From Gemmatimonadota bacterium (GTDB lineage Bacteria > Gemmatimonadota > Gemmatimonadetes > Gemmatimonadales > GWC2-71-9), in contig JAPULZ010000154.1 of the NCBI GenBank assembly GCA_027294455.1, forward strand, positions 1 to 41,229: a DNA stretch of 41,229 nt, given 5' to 3'. The notes beneath the pieces were generated by a model, which was not told the DNA's origin, did not search any database, and saw nothing but the letters and a program-made list of their open reading frames with translations. Positions 1 through 7,061 of this stretch are shown here, in pieces (position 1 is the first letter of the stretch; every line of letters begins with the position of its first letter). The position numbers and the translations under genes are program-made.

Positions 1-76
1 ACGTGTGACACACGCCACAACGGGGATGCAACGAAGGACACCGACACTTCGGCGACCCCGATCACATGATTCCGCC

Positions 77-496
77 ATGGCTATTCTCATCGTGGAAGAC
101 GATGCCGCGGTACGGCGAGGTCATCAGAAGCTGCTGGAGCAGGCGGGGTTCGAAGTCTTGTCGGTGGAGGACGGGCTCGAGGCGTTCGAGGAGCTGAGCA
201 AATCAGGATTCGACGCCATCGTGTGTGACGTCGATATGCCCGCACTCGATGGCACGGGGTTCTTCGAACAGCTCGAAGAGATCCTACCGCACATGGCAAG
301 CCGCGTGTTGTTCGTCACCGGTCTTGCCGATCAGCCGGAAACTCACCGGTTCTTGAAAGAGACCGGGCAGCCCTTCCTCTCCAAGCCCACCCCGGGTGAA
401 GAGCTCGTGAGCACGGTGCGCCGGCTCATCGAATTGCGCGAGTCAGGCGCGTTCGACGTACTGGGAAACACCCCGCGGAGAACGGCGCGAACCTAG
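77..496 (+). CDS. CheY-like response regulator receiver protein
   Basis: A stand-alone receiver domain of 139 residues with no output domain, so it probably acts by protein-protein contact after phosphorylation by a histidine kinase not seen here. Visible landmarks are the acidic pair after the first strand (VEDD, residues 5-8), the phospho-acceptor aspartate in VCDVDMP, the switch threonine in VTG and the lysine in SKP. I start at the ATG at 77 because the protein then opens directly with the first receiver strand (MAILIVEDD); an in-frame ATG at 5 would add 24 residues of low-complexity, arginine-rich sequence. Its TAG stop lies in a CTAG palindrome shared with the stop of the convergent neighbour. 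A nearby HD-GYP protein and a GGDDF protein make a link to cyclic di-GMP signalling plausible, but this is context only. Confidence 0.85.
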   Translation: MAILIVEDDAAVRRGHQKLLEQAGFEVLSVEDGLEAFEELSKSGFDAIVCDVDMPALDGTGFFEQLEEILPHMASRVLFVTGLADQPETHRFLKETGQPFLSKPTPGEELVSTVRRLIELRESGAFDVLGNTPRRTART

Positions 497-1110
497 AGCA
501 CGTCCTTTCGCCAGGTCATCTCCGGTTGATTCTTGAACTGGATCGTGGTGTCGGCCTGTTCGTAGTGGAATGAGAACTCGTACTCCGTTCCATACAAGCT
601 GTGGAAGATCGTGTACGAGAACTTCCCGGGAAAATCCTCCTCGCCTACCACGCGCTCGATTTGATGCAGTATCGAGTCTTGGGTGCCGGTGTAGAGTGTC
701 AACGTGGAGTCGGTAAGCCGGAACCCCCGATCCGCGTAGCGCTGGTCCGTGGTAGTCCACGTCCCTAAGATCTCCGGCCGCAGGTCGATGGTCCTGGGAC
801 GCAGGATGATGAACATGGGTACGACGATCAACGCCACGGCGGAAATCGCGGCGATGGCGAGGTGCCTGGGGGTGATTCCGAAATCGCTGACCTGGAGGTC
901 CTGCAGGAGGCCGCCGAGCATAGACGTGGGCCGGTACCCCCGTCGGCGGTCGGCGTCTTCGAGGACCTCGGTCACGATCTCGCGTACGACGACTCGAAGC
1001 TCGCGCTCCGTCATGGGGAGCGGTTTCTGCTCGAGCTTGTCGGACGACGGCGGTGAGTCGCCGGCGTCTCCGGGCGTCGGCGGTCCCCTTTCGTCGGAAT
1101 CGTTTGTCAT
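493..1110 (-). CDS. Single-pass membrane protein with C-terminal beta-rich domain, unknown function
   Basis: I do not recognise a family. The N-terminal 35 residues are polar and Pro/Ser/Asp-rich. They are followed by a charged helical stretch (about 35-65), one strong membrane helix (about 85-107, HLAIAAISAV onward) and an extracytoplasmic domain of about 95 residues. That domain has alternating polar and hydrophobic strands and starts with GTWTT; short lipocalin-like domains look similar, but this is a guess. I chose the ATG at 1110 because GGAGA lies five bases upstream on the minus strand; an in-frame start 18 bases earlier lacks this. It lies 28 bases downstream of the HD-GYP gene and is probably co-transcribed with it and the pseudopilin gene. 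Its stop overlaps the stop of the receiver gene on the other strand. Confidence 0.7.
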   Translation of the reverse strand: MTNDSDERGPPTPGDAGDSPPSSDKLEQKPLPMTERELRVVVREIVTEVLEDADRRRGYRPTSMLGGLLQDLQVSDFGITPRHLAIAAISAVALIVVPMFIILRPRTIDLRPEILGTWTTTDQRYADRGFRLTDSTLTLYTGTQDSILHQIERVVGEEDFPGKFSYTIFHSLYGTEYEFSFHYEQADTTIQFKNQPEMTWRKDVL

Positions 1111-1138
1111 GAGTAGTCTCCGTGGCAAACAGGCGTCA

Positions 1139-3304
1139 TCACGACGCGGCCGACCGTGACACCGGTTCGGATGCTTCGAGTGCGTCGGGATGGGTCTTCT
1201 TCATCAGGGATACGAACGCGTCCACGACTCGTGGATCGAAGTGGCTTCCGGAGCTCTCCCGAATTATCGAGATGACCTTGGTCAGCCCCATGCCTTCCCG
1301 GTAGGGCCGGTCGGACGACATGGCGTCGAACACGTCGGGCACCGCGAGGACTCGGGCGAGGAAATGGATCTCCTCGCCGGCCAGGCCGTGGGGGTATCCT
1401 TGGCCGTCGTAGTGTTCGTGGTGGCTCAGCACGATGGGAATCACGTCGGCGTAGGCGCCGATGGGTTCCAGAATGCGGGCGCCCACCGTGACGTGAGAAC
1501 GCATGGTCGCGGTCTCCTCTTCGTCGAGGCGGCCCGGCTTGTCGAGCACCTCCGCGGGGATCCCGATCTTGCCGATGTCGTGGAGCAATCCGCCGCGGTT
1601 GAGACGCTCGATGTCTTCTTCCGGAAGCTCCATCTCCTGTCCGATGGCCACGGCCATGCTGGTGACGCGTTCGGAGTGGCCCGCCGTCCACGCGGACTTG
1701 GCGTCGATCGTGCGCGCGAGGGCAGTCATGGCGCCGATGCTCAACGCATCGAGTTCCTCGATGAGCCGGGCGTTGGAGAGGGCCACCGCTACCTGATCGG
1801 CCAATTGGCGCGCCTGGACGAGATCTTCTTCGCTGAGCTCCGGAGGGGATGCGTACCCCAGGGCGATGATCCCCGACAATTGCTGCTGCACGAAGATGGG
1901 CAACACCACGAACGCGTCGATCTTCCGCTCGAGGAAGCCCGGCACGTCGAGGTAGGCACGCAGGCCGTCGGCACCGTTTACCGCGAAGTGATCAGGATGG
2001 GCCAGGAGCTCTTGCTCTTCCTCGGGCGTGATCAAGATCTGTTGTGCGATCTTGGCGTTGGGTGAGCCGTCCACCGCCACCATATTCCAATGCGGGCCGG
2101 CCCCGGCGGCGGGAGCCAGGCTGACGCTGACCCCGTCGCACGCGAGGGCGTTGCGCGTGCCCGACAGCACCGAGTCGATGATCTTGTCGGTGTCGAGGGC
2201 GGAGAGCACGGCGCGGTCGATATCGTTGATGGCCGCCAGGGCGTGGAGCTGCTTGTTCAATCGGCTGGACATGGAATTGAACGAGGCCGCGAGATCCTGG
2301 AACTCGTCCTTGCTCGTGACCTTCACGGGCGTGCTGAAGTCCCGCTTGGCGATGCGGCGCGTGCCGGCCTGCAACTCGACGAGGGGATCCATGCTCTTGC
2401 GGATCTGCACGTTGCTCAAGAACCCCACGACGAAGAGCGCGAGACCGATCACCGGGATGAATCGCGTGCTGAAATCGGTGATCTCTTTGACCACGGAAGA
2501 CTGGGACTCGCTCACCACCACGGTCCATCCCGGCGGCGGCACTTCCCAGGCCTTCATGTTTACCGATTGGAACCGCGCCAGGTATTCCTCTTCGTCGCTC
2601 TGCGTCCACTCGAAGAACCCGCGGTCCGGGGATCCTTGCTCGGTCTGGGCGATGGTGGCGTCGTCCCGCATGAGGGACCGAATCGTGGCCTCGGCAGGCA
2701 CGGAGCAGTAGAGCGGCCGGTCGAGGACATCGAACGCGCAGAGCTCGGTATCGCGAGGCAACACACCGGCCCCCATCACGTACGCCGCATCGACCTGGGC
2801 CCAGATCAGCCCGCCTGCCAGATCATCCGGATCGAGCGCCCTGACCATGAGAATGACGGCACGCGTCGACTCGGCCGTCGTCATCACGAAGGCCCGGCCC
2901 GAGCGCAACTGTGCCTCTCCCGCCCCCGTGAGGCTGGGCGGGTCGGGCACCTCGCCGAACAGCTGACGCATTTCCTGAGACCGCTGAATCGCGAGGCCTC
3001 CGAACCGGGATCGCATGGACGAATCGGGTGCTTCAGGCAGCGCCAGGCCACCGTCGCGCGTCACGAGGCCACTCGCCACGACCTCGAGCTTCTCATCCAG
3101 CACGGCCAGGCGCTCGAGGATGGCGTCGTGGGTGAACTTCCCGATGCGTTGGAGGTTCTCCCGGCTCTGTTCGTCGAGCTGGTTCGTGACGTAGGCGAAC
3201 GCGATGATCGCCAGCAAGCTCGACGGCACGAGCGCGCTCAAGATGAAATACCCGACGACTCGCCGGGCGACCTTGGTTCGGAAGAACTTCGTCTCGATCT
3301 TCAT
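1139..3304 (-). CDS. Membrane-bound HAMP-GAF-HD-GYP protein, probable cyclic di-GMP phosphodiesterase
   Basis: A 721-residue sensor-effector. An N-terminal membrane helix (about 15-38) and a second one (about 270-292) flank a periplasmic sensor region of some 230 residues. HAMP (about 293-345), GAF (about 360-515) and HD-GYP (about 525-700) domains follow. In the HD-GYP domain I see the GHSERV histidine, the HD pair at 575-576 (LLHDIGKIGIP), HHEHYDGQGYP from 628 and the later metal-binding aspartate in VPDVFDAM, so the metal site looks complete and hydrolysis of cyclic di-GMP is expected. The proline in VPDVFDAM is unusual, since alanine is typical there. The gene begins 12 bases after the pseudopilin stop on the same strand, which suggests one transcript. 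The signal sensed cannot be read from the sequence. Confidence 0.92.
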   Translation of the reverse strand: MKIETKFFRTKVARRVVGYFILSALVPSSLLAIIAFAYVTNQLDEQSRENLQRIGKFTHDAILERLAVLDEKLEVVASGLVTRDGGLALPEAPDSSMRSRFGGLAIQRSQEMRQLFGEVPDPPSLTGAGEAQLRSGRAFVMTTAESTRAVILMVRALDPDDLAGGLIWAQVDAAYVMGAGVLPRDTELCAFDVLDRPLYCSVPAEATIRSLMRDDATIAQTEQGSPDRGFFEWTQSDEEEYLARFQSVNMKAWEVPPPGWTVVVSESQSSVVKEITDFSTRFIPVIGLALFVVGFLSNVQIRKSMDPLVELQAGTRRIAKRDFSTPVKVTSKDEFQDLAASFNSMSSRLNKQLHALAAINDIDRAVLSALDTDKIIDSVLSGTRNALACDGVSVSLAPAAGAGPHWNMVAVDGSPNAKIAQQILITPEEEQELLAHPDHFAVNGADGLRAYLDVPGFLERKIDAFVVLPIFVQQQLSGIIALGYASPPELSEEDLVQARQLADQVAVALSNARLIEELDALSIGAMTALARTIDAKSAWTAGHSERVTSMAVAIGQEMELPEEDIERLNRGGLLHDIGKIGIPAEVLDKPGRLDEEETATMRSHVTVGARILEPIGAYADVIPIVLSHHEHYDGQGYPHGLAGEEIHFLARVLAVPDVFDAMSSDRPYREGMGLTKVISIIRESSGSHFDPRVVDAFVSLMKKTHPDALEASEPVSRSAAS

Positions 3305-3316
3305 CCCACTAGCCGA

Positions 3317-3913
3317 TCAATACTTCGCGCCGAGACCGATGAACCCGCCATCGTTGGCCCGGACGATGTCGTCCTTGCTGACGGCGGCCGTGAGGGCGGG
3401 GGCCGTCTTGCCGTCCTGCCCCATGCTGTACAGATCGTAGAACGAGTTGATAGGGACCAGGAATCGGTCCTTCCGGGCGCCTGGGGGGTGGCTGCCACCC
3501 CCGCCCCCGCCCCCTTTGCCCTTGCCGTCGCCGCCGCTGGCTGCGTCCAGGGGGAAGTTGAGGTACTGATACGGATTACCCCAGGGATCCAACAGGGTGG
3601 CGCGGTCGACGTCGGCCAGCGTCTCCGGAAGGCCGTTTCCATCGGTCTCGAAGGCGGTGACGTCGACCTGGAGGCGGCTGATTTCGGTGATGGCCCGCGC
3701 GACCCGGGCTTGATAGACACTCGTTTGGAGCGAGGGGAACGCGATGGCGCTGATCATCCCCATGATGGAGATGGCCATGAGCATCTCGATGAGGGTCCAG
3801 CCGATCCGCCGCCACGTGGTCTTGCGCCGGGCGGCCAGATACCGCTCGGCGAAGCTCGGCCGTCCCGTCGGGGACGTGCGCTTGGGGCTGGAGGGTCGGT
3901 CAGGCTGGGTCAT
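3317..3913 (-). CDS. GspG-like type II secretion pseudopilin (prepilin N-terminal motif)
   Basis: A 198-residue protein with a long basic leader of 38 residues ending in RRIG, then WTLIEML. This is the class III prepilin cleavage site (G38/W39) with the conserved glutamate at mature position 5 (E43). Trp replaces the usual Phe at mature position 1. A hydrophobic helix follows, then DPWGNPY (109-115) and later SMGQDGK, both typical of the major pseudopilin GspG and its calcium-binding loop. Between them is an insertion with a run of seven glycines (134-140) encoded by a C-rich tract, which looks like replication slippage. No other type II secretion or type IV pilus gene lies in the window. It is the first gene of a minus-strand set with the HD-GYP gene. 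I see no clear ribosome site before the ATG, so the leader length is uncertain. Confidence 0.85.
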   Translation of the reverse strand: MTQPDRPSSPKRTSPTGRPSFAERYLAARRKTTWRRIGWTLIEMLMAISIMGMISAIAFPSLQTSVYQARVARAITEISRLQVDVTAFETDGNGLPETLADVDRATLLDPWGNPYQYLNFPLDAASGGDGKGKGGGGGGGSHPPGARKDRFLVPINSFYDLYSMGQDGKTAPALTAAVSKDDIVRANDGGFIGLGAKY

Positions 3914-4080
3914 GGGCGGCTCGTGGGTTCCCGATTGAGTGGCTGCTTGCTAGCACACGGCGTCTTGGACATCCCGGCCAGTGTACCTCGCGGCGGGGGT
4001 CCGCGCAACGCGTGGTTTGCCACGATCATAGCACTTTGGCCACTGCGGACACCGTAACCCCGCTCACACGGGCCAGGCGC

Positions 4081-4110
4081 GTAGGACGCCGGCGTCGGTA
4101 ACGGTCCTAC
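4081..4110. repeat. Inverted repeat in the divergent intergenic region (possible operator)
   Basis: A perfect 7-base inverted repeat, GTAGGAC at 4081-4087 and GTCCTAC at 4104-4110, encloses most of a 12-base palindrome (GACGCCGGCGTC, 4085-4096). It lies in the 252-base space between the divergent pseudopilin and era genes. There is no T-tract, so it is not an obvious terminator. A protein-binding dyad is possible, but I do not recognise a regulator site. I see nothing else convincing in the rest of this intergenic region. Confidence 0.4.
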
Positions 4111-4142
4111 CTCGCAGAATCCGCGCCGTTCTCCGTTTTCCT

Positions 4143-4160
4143 TAAGATAGGGTGTAAGAT
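4143..4160 (+). promoter_or_regulatory. Candidate -10 hexamers before era
   Basis: Two copies of TAAGAT lie at 4143-4148 and 4155-4160, just before the proposed ATG at 4166. The second would place the transcription start at or next to the ATG, giving a leaderless mRNA. No properly spaced ribosome-binding site is present, because the only GAGG abuts the ATG directly. I see no convincing -35 hexamer. Confidence 0.3.
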
Positions 4161-4165
4161 TGAGG

Positions 4166-5047
4166 ATGCCGGATCGACGATTTGCGACCGTGGCCATCGT
4201 GGGGAAGCCGAACGTGGGCAAGTCGACCCTCCTGAACGCGCTGGTCGGCGAGAAGCTGGCCATCACCAGCGACAAACCCCAGGCCACGCGTGAACCGGTG
4301 GTGGGCATCCTCACCCGAGGCGACGCGCAATTCGTCTTCGTCGACCAACCCGGCCTGATGGACCCGTCCTACCTGCTGCACGAAGCCATGCGCCGGGCGG
4401 CGATCTCCTGGGTCAAACAATCGGACATGATTCTCTATTTGCATCCCGCCGGTATTGACGAACCGCCGGCGTTCCCGTCGCTGGTCCCGGAGTTGCGGTC
4501 GGTGCGGCAGCCGGTGGCACTCGTGCGGAGCATGGCGGACAAGATGGCGGACGAGACGGCCGACCCGGAGGGGGACCCGCCGGTGTTTTGGGTGTCGGCG
4601 CGGACTCGGGCCGGTATCGAGGACATCCTGGAATGGTGTCACGCGCAAGCGCCGGTCCGGCCGTGGGTCTATGACGACGACGACATCACGTCGCAGCCTC
4701 AGCGGTTCTTCGTGACCGAGTTCGTGCGGGAGGCGGCGTTCGAACTGCTGGGCCAGGAGCTGCCCTACTCGCTGGCCGCCGAAGTGGACGAATTTCGCGA
4801 GGGAAGCGACCCGTTATACATTCGAGTGACTATTTATGTGGAGCGGGAGACGCAAAAGCGGATGGTGATCGGCAAGAACGGCCGCAAGATCAAGATGCTG
4901 GGGGCCAGTGCCAGGGCCAAGATCGAGGAACTCTTCGAGCAGCGAGTGTATTTGGACTTATGGGTGAAGACGCTGCCGAAGTGGCGGTCCAAGCCGGGCG
5001 CCGTGGCCCGCTTCGGATTTGCGGGACCGGACGCTTCCTCGATATGA
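4166..5047 (+). CDS. era: Era-type GTPase with eroded G4 motif and KH domain
   Basis: Era binds 16S rRNA and assists 30S subunit maturation. Here the P-loop GKPNVGKST (13-21), a switch-I-like DKPQATR (36-42), G3 DQPG (60-63, usually DTPG), a VSA G5 loop (143-145) and a C-terminal KH domain with IGKNGRKIKMLG are clear, so family membership is firm. The odd part is G4: where NKxD should follow the strand PVALV, the protein reads RSMAD (121-125), and the spacing to VSA is also short. Other frames at this point do not restore the motif, so it is not a simple frameshift. Guanine specificity may be altered or lost. I prefer the ATG at 4166; a TTG at 4160 is in frame. The length (293) is normal for Era. 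Confidence 0.85.
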   Translation: MPDRRFATVAIVGKPNVGKSTLLNALVGEKLAITSDKPQATREPVVGILTRGDAQFVFVDQPGLMDPSYLLHEAMRRAAISWVKQSDMILYLHPAGIDEPPAFPSLVPELRSVRQPVALVRSMADKMADETADPEGDPPVFWVSARTRAGIEDILEWCHAQAPVRPWVYDDDDITSQPQRFFVTEFVREAAFELLGQELPYSLAAEVDEFREGSDPLYIRVTIYVERETQKRMVIGKNGRKIKMLGASARAKIEELFEQRVYLDLWVKTLPKWRSKPGAVARFGFAGPDASSI

Positions 5048-5075
5048 TGCAGTCATGACGGATGGGAGACCCCGG

Positions 5076-6059
5076 ATGCCGGCTGTGATGCGTGTCGTGG
5101 CGACGGCGCTGGCCGCAGTGCTCATGGCCACGCCCACGCTGGCCCAGAGTTCCGGGAACCCGGAAACCGGCGGAGCGGCGTTCCTCCTCGTGCCGGTGGG
5201 GGGCCGGGCCGCGGCGCTGGGGCAGGCGGCCATCGCCGACGGAGGCAGTAGCGAGGCCGCGTTCTGGAACCCGGCCGGGTTGGCCTGGATGCAAAGTGGC
5301 GAGGTCGCCGCCCATCACGCCGCCACGTTCATCTCCAACAACACGGCCTTGTCGGCGTACTTTCGTGCCCCGGGTGTCGGCGTGCTGGGCGTCTCGGCCT
5401 ACCTGGTCGACTACGGGTCGCAGGAAGTCATCACGATCCCCGGCGGTCCCATTTCCGGCAAGTTTCAGCCCAAGAATGTGCTGCTCCTGGCGTCCTTCGC
5501 CACGGTGCTGTCAGACGTCCTGGCTCTGGGTGTCAACTACAAGATGATCCAGTTCAGGCAGGACTGCTCGGGTGACTGCGGCGTGTTTCCGTCGGTGGTG
5601 GGCACGACGCATGGTGTGGACATTGGGGCCCAGTTCGGCGGGGTGGATTCGCCGATTCGCATTGGGGCGGCCATCCGGCATGCGGGCTTCCCCCTTCAGG
5701 TGGAGGACCGTGATCAGGCCGACCCGCTCCCCACGCGCCTCGAGTTCGGCCTCTCCTACCGCGTCAATCTCCCGCCCCCCGCTCCCGACGCCCAGCCCCT
5801 GGACGCCCGGTTCCTGCTGGACATCGAAAACCGGTGGGGAGAATTCGACGATCCGCGCATGCGCTTCGGGATGGAGCTGGGGTACGTCGATTTGATTCGG
5901 CTCCGTACCGGGTACGCGTTCATCAATTCCGAGACGCGCGGTCCTTCCGTGGGGCTCGGTGTGCGTCTCGGGTTGTTGTCCGTCGACTTCTCTCGGGTGT
6001 TTTATGACTCGTCCAACTTCGACGAGCCGGTGTACATCAGCATCCGGGCCGGTATTTGA
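5076..6059 (+). CDS. PorV/PorQ-family outer-membrane protein
   Basis: A secreted beta-barrel-type protein of 327 residues. The N-terminus is a signal peptide ending near TLAQ, followed by the family-typical opening GAAFLLVPVGGRAAALGQA and then EAAFWNPAGLAW, the hallmark NPAGL segment of PorV/PorQ (UPF0164-like) proteins. The rest shows alternating amphipathic strands. I chose the ATG at 5076 because GGGAG lies seven bases upstream and the signal peptide starts at once; an earlier in-frame ATG at 5055 has no ribosome site. In Bacteroidetes PorV serves type IX secretion, but no such machinery is visible here, so the role is open. It is followed immediately by a small repeat and a membrane protein gene. 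Confidence 0.82.
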   Translation: MPAVMRVVATALAAVLMATPTLAQSSGNPETGGAAFLLVPVGGRAAALGQAAIADGGSSEAAFWNPAGLAWMQSGEVAAHHAATFISNNTALSAYFRAPGVGVLGVSAYLVDYGSQEVITIPGGPISGKFQPKNVLLLASFATVLSDVLALGVNYKMIQFRQDCSGDCGVFPSVVGTTHGVDIGAQFGGVDSPIRIGAAIRHAGFPLQVEDRDQADPLPTRLEFGLSYRVNLPPPAPDAQPLDARFLLDIENRWGEFDDPRMRFGMELGYVDLIRLRTGYAFINSETRGPSVGLGVRLGLLSVDFSRVFYDSSNFDEPVYISIRAGI

Positions 6060-6952
6060 CCTTGGGTCGTTTGGCCCCAGAGAACACAGAGAACAAAAAA
6101 AAGGGGGGTTGGGTTGTCCTCTGTGTCCTCTGTGTCCTCTGTGGCTCAATTCCCATCTCAGTTTTACCATCCAATGCCGCAGCGCAGGCGGCAGCCGAAA
6201 CAGCTTCCGTGGTGTTCTCCACTCCACCTCGGTTCCAGATGTCGTCTCCACCCACCTGGCTCCCTCCCGTGGCGTCACTCATTGTTCCCGGAACGGGCCA
6301 GCTGCTCACCAAAAAAACCCGCGGTTGGGCCTATCTTGCGGCGGAGGGGTTGCTGGTCGCCGGCTACATGACGTTCCAGAGTACCGGAAACAGCCAAGGG
6401 AATTTGTTTCGGGACATCGCCTTCAGCGTGGCTCGGGCGCCGTTCTCACCCACCGTTCGGGACACGGCGTTTCAGTACTTCGAGCACATGGAGAAGTTCG
6501 TCGCCAGCGGGGCGTTCGATACCGATCCCGGAGACGCGTTCGTTCCGCCCACCGACGAGAGCACGTTCAACGGCAGTATCTGGGCCCTGGCCCGCAGGAC
6601 GTTCCTGTCGGACCCGGACGCGCCGGATCCGAGCTCGCCGGATTACCAGCGGGCCATCGAGTTCTACCGGCGGCGGGCGGTGGGGCCGAATTTCCTTTGG
6701 ACGTGGGACGGGGCGGCGGCGGCGCACAACGAGTTCCGCGACGCCGTAGGCAGAAGCAACGACGGCTACCGACGGGCGTCCCTGGCCTTGGGGTTTCTCC
6801 TGGCCAACCACCTGACCAGCTTCCTCGACGCCTTCGTCTCCGCGCGGCTGGGCGGCCCCGAGACTGCCGCCAGCTTCTCCACCTCGTTGCAGAACGGTGG
6901 AATCGGGCGGCTTGCCCCTCAATTTCGGTTTATGTTCGGTATGGACTTCTAG
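6056..6952 (+). CDS. Secreted/membrane protein, DUF5683-like, with repeat-derived N-terminus
   Basis: A protein of up to 298 residues. The recognisable part starts near residue 67 with PPVASLIVPGTGQLL and TKKTRGWAYLAAEGLL, which resembles small membrane proteins often called DUF5683; the match is from memory and moderate. A second hydrophobic segment lies near the C-terminus (SLALGFLLANHLTSFLDAF). The start is unclear. Reading from the TTG at 6056, which overlaps the previous stop, gives KKKGGWVVLCVLCVLCG followed by a small-residue stretch with AAAQA. That has the layout of a signal peptide, yet its hydrophobic core is encoded by three 9-base repeats of an inserted element. The first ATG is only at 6239, without a ribosome site. 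The original start may have been replaced by the repeat. Confidence 0.65.
   Translation: MTLGRLAPENTENKKKGGWVVLCVLCVLCGSIPISVLPSNAAAQAAAETASVVFSTPPRFQMSSPPTWLPPVASLIVPGTGQLLTKKTRGWAYLAAEGLLVAGYMTFQSTGNSQGNLFRDIAFSVARAPFSPTVRDTAFQYFEHMEKFVASGAFDTDPGDAFVPPTDESTFNGSIWALARRTFLSDPDAPDPSSPDYQRAIEFYRRRAVGPNFLWTWDGAAAAHNEFRDAVGRSNDGYRRASLALGFLLANHLTSFLDAFVSARLGGPETAASFSTSLQNGGIGRLAPQFRFMFGMDF
6078..6145. repeat. CACAGAG-type inverted repeat with three tandem 9-base units
   Basis: The right arm holds TCCTCTGTG three times in tandem (6117-6125, 6126-6134, 6135-6143). The left arm, CAGAGAACACAGAGAAC at 6078-6094, is its imperfect reverse complement with two mismatches. A run of eight A and six G lies between them, so the whole can fold as a hairpin. 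The sequence is markedly less GC-rich than its surroundings. I recall similar CACAGAGG-style repeats scattered between genes in many unrelated environmental genomes, but cannot name a described family. It lies 19 bases after the PorV-like stop. Confidence 0.8.
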
Positions 6953-7000
6953 TCGCTCATCCCCGGCCTGGGAATCCACCACCACGGGTGATGTACCTAA

Positions 7001-7029
7001 TTGACTTCTTGAATGGAGGCTTCTAAGTT
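7001..7029 (+). promoter_or_regulatory. Candidate sigma-70-type promoter for the GGDDF gene
   Basis: TTGACT at 7001-7006 matches the -35 consensus in five of six bases. TAAGTT at 7024-7029 follows after exactly 17 bases and keeps the TAnnnT frame of a -10 box. Transcription would start near 7036, about 26 bases before the preferred GTG start. GGAGG and CCTCC arms at about 7015-7019 and 7033-7037 could form a small hairpin here. Confidence 0.45.
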
Positions 7030-7061
7030 AGTCCTCCTTCTAATCTTACGTGCGGAGTCAG

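Noticed and set aside
2090..4057. A 655-codon open frame on the plus strand opposite the HD-GYP and pseudopilin genes
   Set aside because: It mirrors the codons of the real genes in high-GC DNA, has a composition rich in Arg/Gly/His/Glu with no domain, and spans two genes and their gap.
6117..6143. Tandem 9-base units as a CRISPR array
   Set aside because: The units are contiguous without spacers and form one arm of an inverted repeat.
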